Assembly (NCBI GenBank): GCA_018660305.1
Contig: JABJKO010000160.1
Span: 1-10,402 of the forward strand
Length of the DNA stretch: 10,402 bases
Origin: Rhodospirillaceae bacterium
GTDB lineage: Bacteria > Pseudomonadota > Alphaproteobacteria > MPNO01 > UBA2964
Direction of reading: 5' to 3'
The position numbers and the translations under genes were made by a program. Of this stretch, positions 1 through 7,446 are shown in pieces (the first letter of the stretch is position 1; each line of letters starts with the position of its first letter). The notes under the pieces were generated by a model. That model did not search any database, was not told the DNA's origin, and worked only from the letters and a program-made list of their open reading frames with translations.

Positions 1-1288
1 CGCAGCGGCACGCTGTCGCAGGCAGAGCGAGCTCGCGCCCCGGCCGCAGCCCGTCGACCAGCGCGTCGCGGTCGGTGCCCTCGATGGGTTCCTCGCCGGC
101 CGGATAGACATCGGCGACGATGACCGTGTCGGCGTCATTGAAGCAGGTGCAGAAATCTTCAAACAGATCGCGCAGCCGCGTGTAGCGATGGGGCTGGACG
201 ACGGCGATGACGCGCCCGGTGCTGCTGCCCCGCGCGGCGGCGAGAACGGCGGCGATTTCGACCGGATGATGGCCGTAATCATCGACCACCGTGATACCGC
301 GGCTCGACCCGGTGACGCTGAACCGCCGCTTGACGCCGGTGAAGCCGGCTAACGCCTGCCGGATTACGGTGCCCGGAATACCCATCTCCTGGGCGATGGC
401 GACGGCCGACAGGGCGTTTTGGGCATTATGTTGACCGGCCATGGGTAGGGTCAGCCCGTCGAGACGCGTGCCGGCGATACTGGATCGGCCGCTGAAGACC
501 ACATCGAACTGCACGCCGGACGCATCCATGGTGAGGTTCTCGGCGCGGATATCGGCCTGCGGGTTCATTCCGTAGGTGACGATGCGGCGGTCCGATACCT
601 GCGGAATCAGCGCCTGCACCTCAGGGTGATCGATACACAGTACCGCCAGACCATAGAACGGGATGTTCTCCACAAAGGTGATAAAGGCCTGGCGCAGCGC
701 TTCGAACGAGCCATAGAAATCGAGATGTTCCGGGTCGATGTTGGTCACCACGGCGATGGTCGCCGGCAGCTTGATGAACGTGCCGTCGGATTCGTCCGCC
801 TCCACCACAATCCAGTCGCCGTCACCGAGGCGCGCGTTGGTGCCATAGGCATTGATGATGCCGCCATTGATCACGGTGGGATCGTAATCGGCGGTATCCA
901 GCATGGAGGCGATGAGCGATGTGGTGGTGGTCTTGCCATGGGTGCCGCCCACCGCGATGGCCCATTTGAGGCGCATCAGCTCGGCCAGCATTTCGGCCCG
1001 GCGCACCACGGGAATGAGCCGTTGGCGGGCTTCCACGAGTTCCGGGTTATCGGGCTTGATGGCAGATGAGACGACGATCACGCTGGCGTCACCCAGATTG
1101 TCGCCATGCTGGCCGATATGCACCTGGATCCCCATGTCGGTCAGCCGTTTGACATTGGCACTTTCGGCGACATCGCTGCCTTGAACGGAGTATTCGAGAT
1201 TGTGCAGCACCTCGGCGATGCCGCTCATGCCGATGCCGCCAATACCGCAGAAATGGATGGTGCCGATGGTGAGCGGCAGGGCTCTCAT
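1..1288 (-). CDS. murC: UDP-N-acetylmuramate:L-alanine ligase MurC, 3' end off window
   Basis: Cytoplasmic Mur ligase that adds the first amino acid (L-Ala) to UDP-MurNAc. The frame runs from ATG 1288 to the left edge, with 429 complete codons. Roughly 40 C-terminal residues are missing, judged from the family's usual length. Motifs are the N-terminal dinucleotide-like loop [11 protein letters not shown] (13-23), P-loop [11 protein letters not shown] (114-124), EADESDGTF (163-171), [11 protein letters not shown] (183-193), HNAQNALSA (287-295), GVKRRF (318-323), DDYGHHPVE (336-344), QPHRYTR (365-371) and DVYPAGE (393-399). [13 protein letters not shown] and DYGHHP are diagnostic for MurC over the other ligases and over Mpl. 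The start has GGGGAGGG upstream and overlaps the murG stop by four bases. The last visible residues (after DGLRPG) are weakly conserved in the family and cannot be judged. Confidence 0.97.
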   Translation of the reverse strand, partial: MRALPLTIGTIHFCGIGGIGMSGIAEVLHNLEYSVQGSDVAESANVKRLTDMGIQVHIGQHGDNLGDASVIVVSSAIKPDNPELVEARQRLIPVVRRAEMLAELMRLKWAIAVGGTHGKTTTTSLIASMLDTADYDPTVINGGIINAYGTNARLGDGDWIVVEADESDGTFIKLPATIAVVTNIDPEHLDFYGSFEALRQAFITFVENIPFYGLAVLCIDHPEVQALIPQVSDRRIVTYGMNPQADIRAENLTMDASGVQFDVVFSGRSSIAGTRLDGLTLPMAGQHNAQNALSAVAIAQEMGIPGTVIRQALAGFTGVKRRFSVTGSSRGITVVDDYGHHPVEIAAVLAAARGSSTGRVIAVVQPHRYTRLRDLFEDFCTCFNDADTVIVADVYPAGEEPIEGTDRDALVDGLRPGRELALPATACRC

Positions 1289-1300
1289 GGCGTGCCCTCC
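1285..1300 (-). promoter_or_regulatory. murG/murC coupling site (GGAG-N7-C-ATGA)
   Basis: GGAG (1300-1297), within a longer GGGGAGGG run at the end of murG, is followed by seven bases, C and ATGA (1288-1285). The murC start and murG stop overlap by four bases. This is the third consecutive junction with identical spacing. Confidence 0.85.
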
Positions 1301-2400
1301 CCTTGCGCGGCGAGGGCCTCGGCCGCATCGGCGAGGGAGTCCGCCGCGTCCGTCCGGCCCGCGTTGTGGGCTCCCGCGGCTGCCCTGGTCAGCAGGTCGG
1401 GCGTCGCTAAAAAGGCCTGGAGACGGTCCTTGAGGGTGGACGGTGTGAAATCGTCTTCCGACAGCATCCATCCACCACCGGCTTCTTCGATGGCGCGTGC
1501 GTTCGCCGTCTGATGGTCGTCCATGGCGTGGCGGTAGGGCACCAGAAGCACCGGGCGGCCGGCGCTGGTGACTTCAGCAATGGTCGAGGCGCCGGCGCGC
1601 GCCACAACGAGATGCGTGGCTGCGAGACGCGCCGGCATGTCGTCAAAGAACGGCGCCAGTTCGGCCTGTATGCCGGCGTCGCTATATACCTTCCGGACCC
1701 GGTCGAGATCCTCGGCGCGGCATTGCTGGACGACCCGCAGTTGTTGGCGCGCCTTGTCGGTCAGGGCGGCGATTGCCGCGGGCACCACGTCGCTGAGAAT
1801 GGTTGCCCCCTGGCTGCCGCCGAAGATCAGCAAATTGAGCGGATCGTCCGCATTCTGCCGTTGCGGGTAGGGCTGGGAGGCAATGGCCGTGATGGCGGCG
1901 CGAACGGGGTTGCCGGTCAGCACGACTTTTTGCCGGTCCTTGGGTTGGATGCCCTGAATTTCTTCAAAGGAGGTCGCGATGCGATCGACCCGCGGCGCCA
2001 GCAGCCGGTTGGCCCGGCCAAGCACCGCGTTCTGCTCGTGGATGAGGGTGGGCAGGCGGATGCCGGTGGCCGCCCACATGGTCGGCACGGAAGGATAACC
2101 GCCAAATCCCACCGCGGCGGATGGCGACAGGCGGCGCAAAAGATTGCGCGCCTGTATCAACCCGAGACCGAGCTGAATCAGACCTTTGAGCTTGGTCAGG
2201 ATGCCGCCACTGAAGCTTGCCGCGCGAATGCGGTGTGTTTCAACGCCGGCAACCGACTCCCCGAAGGCAGTGCCTCGGGAATCGGTCACCAGCGCGATCC
2301 GCCAACCCCGGGCGGTCAATATTTCGGCGAGCGCCTGGGCGGGAAATACATGCCCGCCGGTGCCGCCGGCTGCGAGGACAATGGGGCCGCGGCCGATCAT
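1285..2400 (-). CDS. murG: UDP-GlcNAc:undecaprenyl-PP-MurNAc-pentapeptide GlcNAc transferase MurG
   Basis: Peripheral membrane glycosyltransferase (GT-B fold) that adds GlcNAc to lipid I, making lipid II on the cytoplasmic face. It has 371 residues. N-terminal domain motifs are [16 protein letters not shown] (10-25), GFGGYPSVP (98-106), [11 protein letters not shown] (121-131) and TGNPVR (162-167). C-terminal UDP-GlcNAc-binding domain motifs are FGGSQGA (193-199), [10 protein letters not shown] (267-276) and DDHQTANA (294-301). The frame extends upstream to an ATG at 2457, but ATG 2400 is chosen. It begins just before the first glycine-rich loop, has AGGAG eight bases upstream, and overlaps the ftsW stop as ATGA. 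The extra 19 residues of the longer version (Gly/Ala/Asp rich) are simply ftsW sequence read in another frame. The stop overlaps the murC ATG, again as ATGA. Confidence 0.97.
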   Translation of the reverse strand: MIGRGPIVLAAGGTGGHVFPAQALAEILTARGWRIALVTDSRGTAFGESVAGVETHRIRAASFSGGILTKLKGLIQLGLGLIQARNLLRRLSPSAAVGFGGYPSVPTMWAATGIRLPTLIHEQNAVLGRANRLLAPRVDRIATSFEEIQGIQPKDRQKVVLTGNPVRAAITAIASQPYPQRQNADDPLNLLIFGGSQGATILSDVVPAAIAALTDKARQQLRVVQQCRAEDLDRVRKVYSDAGIQAELAPFFDDMPARLAATHLVVARAGASTIAEVTSAGRPVLLVPYRHAMDDHQTANARAIEEAGGGWMLSEDDFTPSTLKDRLQAFLATPDLLTRAAAGAHNAGRTDAADSLADAAEALAAQGEGTP

Positions 2401-2412
2401 GTCGCGATCTCC
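2397..2412 (-). promoter_or_regulatory. ftsW/murG coupling site (GGAG-N7-C-ATGA)
   Basis: GGAG (2412-2409) lies inside the last codons of ftsW, with the same seven-base spacer, C, and ATGA (2400-2397) as at murD/ftsW. Extended by flanking bases, this site and the murD/ftsW one both read AGGAGAT, five bases, CATGA. It decides the murG start at 2400 over the upstream ATG at 2457. Confidence 0.85.
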
Positions 2413-3521
2413 TGGCCAACCCGCCGCCTTGTCAGCGCCAGCACCATCCCCATACAAAGCGCAATGGCCATCAGAGAGGACCCGCCATAGCTGATAAACG
2501 GCAATGTCATGCCCTTGGTGGGCATGAGCCTCAGCGTCGATCCCATATTCACCAGCGACTGCAGGCCGAACTGAACCAGCAGACCGGTCGCCGCCAGCAT
2601 CACGAAAAGATTGGTCTCCTTGATCACCTGCGTGAAACCACGGAGCACGATAAAGGCGAACAAACCGACGAGAATAAGGCAGGCAAACAGGCCGAATTCC
2701 TCGCCGGCGACGGCGAAGACGAAATCCGTATGGGCATCGGGCAGGACTGACTTAACCGACCCTTCGCCGGGACCGCGGCCGAAGGCGCCACCTTTCGTGA
2801 AGGCCTCCATGGACCGCATGACCTGATAGCTGTCGCCCGAGGCCGGGTCGATGAAGCGGTCGACGCGGCTCGCCACATGGGGAAGGAGGAAATAAGCCGC
2901 GACGGCGCCGGCCAGGCCGGTGACGACAAACAGGGCGACGCCAAGGAGAGGCAGACCGGCGAGGAAAAACTGACTGAACCAGACCGCGGATATGACAACG
3001 GCCATGCCCACATCCGGCTGCATCAGCAGCAGCCCGACCACCAGACCATAAAGCAGGATGGAGGCGCTGCGCCCGATGTGGCGGCCGTCGTCGCCGCGCA
3101 ATGCGAACAGCCAGGCGGCAAGAACGGCGAAACACGGTTTGACGAATTCCGACGGCTGCACGGTCAGACCGGCAATGCTGATCCAGCGGCGCGCGCCCTT
3201 GATCTCATCGCCAAAAAGGAGCGTCACGGCGACCAGGGCCAGGGCGATCACGAAGGCGCTGAGCGCGAGCCGGCGCACCCCGAGCGGCGACAGAAGGGAC
3301 ACCGCGATCAACATGGTGATGGCCAGCGGCAGATAGATGAGCTGGCGCCGGACGAAATGAAAGGAATCGTATCCGAGACGATCGGCGACCGGCGGGCTGG
3401 CGGCCATGGTCAGCATCACGCCAAAGACGATCAGAAGGCCGATGGCGGCCACCGTCCAGCGGTCGATGGTCCACCACCAGCGCGCCATGACCGAATTGTC
3501 GGTGCGGGAAAAGGAGATCAT
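2397..3521 (-). CDS. ftsW: Septal peptidoglycan glycosyltransferase FtsW (SEDS family)
   Basis: Polytopic membrane protein that polymerises lipid II at the septum and pairs with FtsI. It has 374 residues and about ten hydrophobic segments. SEDS motifs are KGARRWI (108-114), QPSEFVK (122-128) and QPDVGMA (168-174). PDAHTDFVFAVAGEEFG (261-277) contains Asp 266, in the position of the catalytic SEDS aspartate, and PTKGMTLPFISYGGSS spans 334-349. The frame is open 24 codons further upstream to 3593. ATG 3521 is preferred because it has AAAGGAG eight bases upstream and forms an ATGA overlap with the murD stop. A later ATG (residue 12) lacks such support. RodA is the alternative family member, but the location between murD and murG is the ftsW position. 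Confidence 0.96.
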   Translation of the reverse strand: MISFSRTDNSVMARWWWTIDRWTVAAIGLLIVFGVMLTMAASPPVADRLGYDSFHFVRRQLIYLPLAITMLIAVSLLSPLGVRRLALSAFVIALALVAVTLLFGDEIKGARRWISIAGLTVQPSEFVKPCFAVLAAWLFALRGDDGRHIGRSASILLYGLVVGLLLMQPDVGMAVVISAVWFSQFFLAGLPLLGVALFVVTGLAGAVAAYFLLPHVASRVDRFIDPASGDSYQVMRSMEAFTKGGAFGRGPGEGSVKSVLPDAHTDFVFAVAGEEFGLFACLILVGLFAFIVLRGFTQVIKETNLFVMLAATGLLVQFGLQSLVNMGSTLRLMPTKGMTLPFISYGGSSLMAIALCMGMVLALTRRRVGQEIAT

Positions 3522-3533
3522 GAAATCATCTCC
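3518..3533 (-). promoter_or_regulatory. murD/ftsW coupling site (GGAG-N7-C-ATGA)
   Basis: On the minus strand GGAG (3533-3530) is followed by seven bases, a C, and then ATGA (3521-3518). In the ATGA the ftsW start codon overlaps the murD stop TGA. The ribosome site lies inside the last codons of murD. A ribosome ending murD is therefore placed to restart on ftsW. This geometry recurs at the next two junctions. Confidence 0.85.
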
Positions 3534-4918
3534 TTTGGCAGTTTCCGGGCGAGGGTTCGGAACGCATCGCCCCTTGCCTCGAAATTGACCCACTGGTCGA
3601 ACGAGGCGCAGGCGGGCGACAGAAGCACCACGGCATTGTCCGCCGCCTCCCTCTGCGCCATGGCGTGGGCATCCCGAAGGGCACTGGCCAGATCGCCGGA
3701 TTTCGTGGCGGGGACCGCGCCGTCCAGCGCGCTGGCGAAGTCATCCTGTGCCTCGCCGATCAGGAAGGCGTGGCGAATATGCGGCATCCAGGGCTTTAAG
3801 CCGTCCAGCCCCTTTTCCTTCGCCAGACCGCCGGCGATCCAGTAGATGGTGTCGTAGGACGCGAGAGCCCGGGCGGCGGCGTCGATATTGGTGGCCTTGC
3901 TGTCATTGATGTAGCGCACCCGCCCGATGGTCGCGACCTGCTCCATGCGATGGGGCAGACCGGGATAGCTGGACAGCGCAACCGCGACGGCGACGGGATC
4001 CGGGGCAACGCTGAGAGCCTCGACGGCCGCATAGGCGGCTGCCGCGTTCTGCCAGTTATGGGCGCCGGTCAGCGTCGTGATGCCCGATAGATCGCAGACA
4101 AGCTTCGGCGCCTCGCCGGTGGCGTCATATAATGCACCGTCCCGGACATACACGTCGGCGCCGGGCTGGCCGGTCGCGGATACGGATATAACGCGCCACG
4201 TCTCACGGCCGGCGATCTCGTCACGGACTGCGCGCCCCTGGTCGTCGTCGATACCGATGATTGCAATCTGCTGCCGGCCGCCTTGTGTCCGGTCGCGGAA
4301 GATGCGGCGCTTGGCGGCGATGTAACCGCTCATCCCGCCATGGCGATCGAGATGGTCCGGCGAAATGTTGAGCAGCACCGCCACGTCGAAGGTCGCGGCA
4401 CTGGTCAGGTCCAGCTGATACGAGGACAGCTCCAGCACGAACAGGCCGTCGGACGCGGGCATGTCGAAGGCGAGGGCGGGCGGTCCCAGATTGCCGCCGA
4501 TCTGGGCCGGATGGCCGGTTTCCTGGAGAATGTGACCGATCAGCGCTGTGGTGGTCGATTTGCCATTGGTGCCGGTAATGCCGATGAAATGGGCATCGGG
4601 GCAGGCCTCGACCAGCAATTCTATATCGCCAATAATCGGCCGTCCGCAGGCGCGTGCCCGGTCCACAAGGGGATGCGGATCATGGGTGAGCGGAATACCC
4701 GGCGCCAGCACCAGCGCATCCATCGCCGCCAGATCGGTTTCATACAGATTGCCCAGGGAGACGCCCTGATCCGCCGCCCGGCGCCGCTGATCGGCATTGT
4801 CATCCCAGGCCTCGATCACAGCGCCGCTGGCCGCCAGCGCGCGCGCGGACGCGGTGCCCGACGCGCCGAGCCCGAAGACGGCAAGATGCTGGTTTCTGCG
4901 GGTCTGGATCTGGATCAC
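3518..4918 (-). CDS. murD: UDP-MurNAc-L-alanine:D-glutamate ligase MurD
   Basis: Cytoplasmic Mur ligase that adds D-glutamate to UDP-MurNAc-L-Ala. It has 466 residues, slightly longer than the E. coli enzyme. The N-terminal Rossmann-like domain begins LAVFGLGASGTASA (12-25). The P-loop GITGTNGKSTTT spans 113-124. NISPDHLDRHG (184-194) and AAKRRIF follow, the latter with the probable carbamylated Lys at 203. Then come HNWQN (287-291), PHRMEQV (322-328), NDSKATN (338-344) and LLSPACASFDQW (432-443). NDSKATN and SPACASFDQ are specific to MurD. The start is a GTG at 4918, six bases after the mraY stop. No alternative ATG lies close to the conserved N-terminus, and the ribosome site is GAGG in the preceding repeat with short spacing. 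The last codons carry the ribosome site of ftsW, and the stop overlaps the ftsW ATG as ATGA. Confidence 0.97.
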   Translation of the reverse strand: MIQIQTRRNQHLAVFGLGASGTASARALAASGAVIEAWDDNADQRRRAADQGVSLGNLYETDLAAMDALVLAPGIPLTHDPHPLVDRARACGRPIIGDIELLVEACPDAHFIGITGTNGKSTTTALIGHILQETGHPAQIGGNLGPPALAFDMPASDGLFVLELSSYQLDLTSAATFDVAVLLNISPDHLDRHGGMSGYIAAKRRIFRDRTQGGRQQIAIIGIDDDQGRAVRDEIAGRETWRVISVSATGQPGADVYVRDGALYDATGEAPKLVCDLSGITTLTGAHNWQNAAAAYAAVEALSVAPDPVAVAVALSSYPGLPHRMEQVATIGRVRYINDSKATNIDAAARALASYDTIYWIAGGLAKEKGLDGLKPWMPHIRHAFLIGEAQDDFASALDGAVPATKSGDLASALRDAHAMAQREAADNAVVLLSPACASFDQWVNFEARGDAFRTLARKLPKEMIS

Positions 4919-4929
4919 CTCACCTCACC
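4916..4929 (-). repeat. Tandem GGTGA pentamer spanning mraY stop and murD start
   Basis: The minus strand reads GGTGAGGTGAGGTG, two full copies and a partial third copy of a 5-base unit. The first copy supplies the mraY stop TGA (4927-4925), the middle acts as the GAGG ribosome-site core, and the last supplies the murD GTG start (4918-4916). A change in copy number would move the start relative to the stop by five bases. Confidence 0.9.
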
Positions 4930-6013
4930 GCAGTTTCAGGGTCGAAAGACCCACGAGAGCCAGGATCATGGCGATGATCCAGAAACGGATGACGATGGTC
5001 GGTTCCTTCCAGCCCTTTTTCTCAAAATGGTGATGCAGGGGCGCCATGCGGAAGACGCGCTTCCCGGTCATCTTGAACGACGCCACCTGAACGATGACCG
5101 ACACGGTCTCCAGAACGAACAGCCCGCCGATAATGGCCAGCACCAGCTCATGCTTTGTGATGACGCTGACCGCCCCAAGCGCACCGCCCACTGACAGCGA
5201 ACCGGTGTCACCCATAAAGACCATGGCCGGGGGCGCGTTGAACCATAGAAATCCGAGGCTCGCGCCGACCAGGGCGCCGCAGAATACGGTCAGCTCCCCG
5301 GCGCCCGGAACGCCGTGGATCTGCAAATAACCGGCAAAGACGGAATTGCCCACCAGATAGGCGATCAGCGCGAGACAGGCGGCGACGATCATGGACGGGA
5401 CAATGGCCAGCCCATCGAGGCCATCGGTCAGATTGACCGCATTGGACGAACCGACCATCACCAGGGCGGCGAACGGAATAAAGAACCAGCCCAGATCGAC
5501 CAGCAGGTTCTTGAAGAACGGTATCGCCAGGCTGGTCCCGAGCGGCGCCCGCGAAATTTCCACCACCCAATAGGCAACCGCGCAGGCGATCACAATCTCG
5601 GCGGCAAACTTGATCCTGCCGGGCAGCCCATCGGAGGAGCGCCGCGACAGCTTGAGGTAATCGTCGACAAACCCGATGCCCCCGAATCCCAGCGTCACCA
5701 GCATAACTGCCCAGACATAGCGGTTGGACAGATCGGCCCACAGCAGGGTCGCGACGGATAACGCGATCAGGATCAGGAACCCGCCCATGGTGGGGGTTCC
5801 CTTTTTGGTGAGCGGATGACCTTCCGGTCCATCTGCCCGGATCGGCTGGCCTTCGTTCTGCTGGCTCTTGAGCAGCCGGATCATCGGCGCGCCGAGCATG
5901 AAACTGATAATGAGAGCGGTCAAAACGGCGCCGCCGGTTCGAAAGGTCAGATACCGAAAGAGGTTGAAGGCGGTGAAATCATCAGCCAGTGGAAACAGAA
6001 GGTGATACAACAT
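4925..6013 (-). CDS. mraY: Phospho-N-acetylmuramoyl-pentapeptide transferase MraY
   Basis: Integral membrane enzyme that transfers phospho-MurNAc-pentapeptide from UDP to undecaprenyl phosphate, giving lipid I on the inner face of the cytoplasmic membrane. It has 362 residues, typical of the family, with about ten hydrophobic segments. Diagnostic motifs are TPTMGG (73-78), FVDDYLK (115-121, with the paired catalytic-site aspartates 117/118), and [12 protein letters not shown] (191-202). FMGDTGSL (266-273) follows, with the catalytic-centre Asp 269, and then the triple histidine HHH (327-329) in the last cytoplasmic loop. The ATG at 6013 follows the murF stop by 12 bases, with AAGGG about nine bases upstream as the ribosome site. 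The stop TGA (4927-4925) sits inside a GGTGA tandem repeat that leads straight into murD. Nothing in the sequence suggests a deviant enzyme. Confidence 0.98.
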   Translation of the reverse strand: MLYHLLFPLADDFTAFNLFRYLTFRTGGAVLTALIISFMLGAPMIRLLKSQQNEGQPIRADGPEGHPLTKKGTPTMGGFLILIALSVATLLWADLSNRYVWAVMLVTLGFGGIGFVDDYLKLSRRSSDGLPGRIKFAAEIVIACAVAYWVVEISRAPLGTSLAIPFFKNLLVDLGWFFIPFAALVMVGSSNAVNLTDGLDGLAIVPSMIVAACLALIAYLVGNSVFAGYLQIHGVPGAGELTVFCGALVGASLGFLWFNAPPAMVFMGDTGSLSVGGALGAVSVITKHELVLAIIGGLFVLETVSVIVQVASFKMTGKRVFRMAPLHHHFEKKGWKEPTIVIRFWIIAMILALVGLSTLKLR

Positions 6014-6025
6014 CGACGCGTACCC

Positions 6026-7444
6026 TTACCCGTTAACCGCGTTCGCCGCCGCACTACGCAGAGCCATCAACGCATCGACAACCTTCTTCATACCGCTGGC
6101 CAGCGATCCTTTGACCACCACCACATCACCGCCCCGGACGGTCGAGCAAACCTTGCCGGCGAGACCCGTTGAATCCTCGGCGAAACCGCCCTGCAAGGCT
6201 CTGGGCAGATCGCCGTACATGTCGGCCATTCGTGGGCCGCAGGCAAAAACCATGTCGATGCCCCTGGCCTGGATCTCGTCGGCCAGCTCGCGATGGAAAG
6301 TTGCCGATCGTCCGCCGAGTTCGCGCATTTCGCCCAGCGCGACGATGCGCCGGCCGTTGGGCCCGGGTCGGGTCATAGCCAGCGCTTCGAAGGCCGCCCG
6401 CATGGAAGCCGGATTGGCGTTATAGCTTTCGTCGATCAGCGTAAAACTATCGTCCTTGAACGCGATTTCATGACGCCGCCCGCGCCCATCGAGCGGCACG
6501 AGAGCCTCAAGGGTCCGGGCGGCTGTGGCGACCTTGCCGCCGACGGCACTGATCGCCGCCAAGACCGCGAGACTGTTCATGACAAAATGCTTGCCCGGCA
6601 TGCTCAGCCGGTAGCCGATCCGCCGCCCGGCGATATCGGCTTCCACGTTGCTGCCATTGCGGTCGGTGGCGTGGCTGACGAGACGCGCATCCGCGTCGGC
6701 ATGCTGGCCAAAGGACAGGATGGTGTCGATGCCGGAATCTCGGGCGGCCGTTGCCAGACGCTCGAATAACGGATTGTCCCGGTTGAGAATTGCTGTGCCG
6801 CCGGACATGCCGGTAAAGATCTCGGCTTTGGCGTCGGCGATGCCTTCGATGGAATCGAAAAACTCGATATGAGCCGGCTCGATGGTCGTGATGACGGCGA
6901 CATGGGGGCGGATGATCTTCGACAGGGGTTCGATTTCGCCGGCATGATTCATGCCGACCTCGAACACGCCAAAATCGGTATCGCCGGGCATACGGGCGAC
7001 CGACAGGGGCACACCCCAGTGATTGTTGAAGCTGCTGGCGCTTGCGGTGGTTTTGCCCTGATTTTCAAGGGCGAGACGCAGCGCTTCCTTGGTGCTGGTT
7101 TTGCCGACACTGCCGGTGACCGCAATGATCCGGGCCTCGGTGCGCGCCCGTGCCGCAACGGCGAGGGCCCGCAACGCTTCCAGCGTATCGGGGACTTCCA
7201 GCGATGGGGTATCGGCGTCAATATCGTCCGGCCGGCGGCTGATCAGCGCGGCCGCGGCGCCGGATTTCATAGCGGTGGCGACAAAATCATGCCCGTCGAG
7301 CCGGGGACCTTCAATGGCCACGAACAGATCGTCCGGCGCGATGCTGCGGCTGTCGATGGAGACGCCCTGGGCCGACCAGGTGCCGACGGCATGGCCGCCG
7401 GTTGCCTCGACAGCGCTTGTTTCGGACCAGAGCGGGGCAGTCAT
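6026..7444 (-). CDS. murF: UDP-MurNAc-tripeptide:D-alanyl-D-alanine ligase MurF
   Basis: Cytoplasmic ligase that adds the D-Ala-D-Ala dipeptide, completing the UDP-MurNAc pentapeptide that MraY uses. It has 472 residues, close to the usual length. The N-terminal substrate-binding domain shows VSIDSRSIAPDDLFVAI (28-44). The central ATPase domain has P-loop VTGSVGKTSTKE (109-120), NNHWGVPL (140-147), EVGMNHAGEI (162-171) and IEPAHIEFF (188-196). AKAEIF (205-210) carries the probable carbamylated lysine. The C-terminal domain has GRGRRHEI (320-327), DESYNANPASM (338-348), LGEMRELG (370-377) and VVKGSLASGM (443-452). The GSVGKTSTKE loop and NNHWGVPL separate it from MurC, MurD and MurE. The ATG at 7444 overlaps the murE stop by one base, with a weak GGAAAGG ribosome site upstream. 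It ends in TAA, while the other six stops in the window are all TGA. Confidence 0.97.
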   Translation of the reverse strand: MTAPLWSETSAVEATGGHAVGTWSAQGVSIDSRSIAPDDLFVAIEGPRLDGHDFVATAMKSGAAAALISRRPDDIDADTPSLEVPDTLEALRALAVAARARTEARIIAVTGSVGKTSTKEALRLALENQGKTTASASSFNNHWGVPLSVARMPGDTDFGVFEVGMNHAGEIEPLSKIIRPHVAVITTIEPAHIEFFDSIEGIADAKAEIFTGMSGGTAILNRDNPLFERLATAARDSGIDTILSFGQHADADARLVSHATDRNGSNVEADIAGRRIGYRLSMPGKHFVMNSLAVLAAISAVGGKVATAARTLEALVPLDGRGRRHEIAFKDDSFTLIDESYNANPASMRAAFEALAMTRPGPNGRRIVALGEMRELGGRSATFHRELADEIQARGIDMVFACGPRMADMYGDLPRALQGGFAEDSTGLAGKVCSTVRGGDVVVVKGSLASGMKKVVDALMALRSAAANAVNG

Positions 7445-7446
7445 CA
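7442..7446 (-). promoter_or_regulatory. murE/murF stop-start overlap (TGATG)
   Basis: The murE stop TGA (7446-7444) shares its last base with the murF ATG (7444-7442). The upstream ribosome site is only a weak GGAAAGG about seven bases away, so murF translation probably depends on ribosomes finishing murE. The dependence is inferred. Confidence 0.8.

Noticed and set aside
1..50. Possible frameshift near the left edge of murC, because the last residues read as a cysteine-containing tail (ACRC)
   Set aside because: This part of MurC is poorly conserved, the frame stays open to the edge, and too little sequence is visible to tell divergence from an error.
2401..2457. Upstream ATG at 2457 as an alternative murG start
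   Set aside because: The extra 19 residues are low-complexity, precede the usual MurG N-terminus, and ignore the AGGAG site and ATGA overlap at 2400.
1513..2490. A 325-codon plus-strand open frame opposite murG
   Set aside because: It shadows a complete MurG with all family motifs, has no recognisable motif of its own, and has the skewed composition of an antisense frame.
3522..3593. Upstream start at 3593 for ftsW
   Set aside because: It would overlap murD by over 70 bases and add a non-conserved stretch. ATG 3521 has a strong ribosome site and the ATGA overlap.
2877..3845. A 322-codon plus-strand open frame opposite ftsW and the end of murD
   Set aside because: Its highly charged, Gln/His/Asp/Gly-rich translation is what the complement of a membrane protein gene gives. 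It crosses the ftsW/murD junction and shows no domain.
4283..5194. A 303-codon plus-strand open frame opposite murD and mraY
   Set aside because: It straddles two well-supported minus-strand genes and shows no domain or ribosome-site support.
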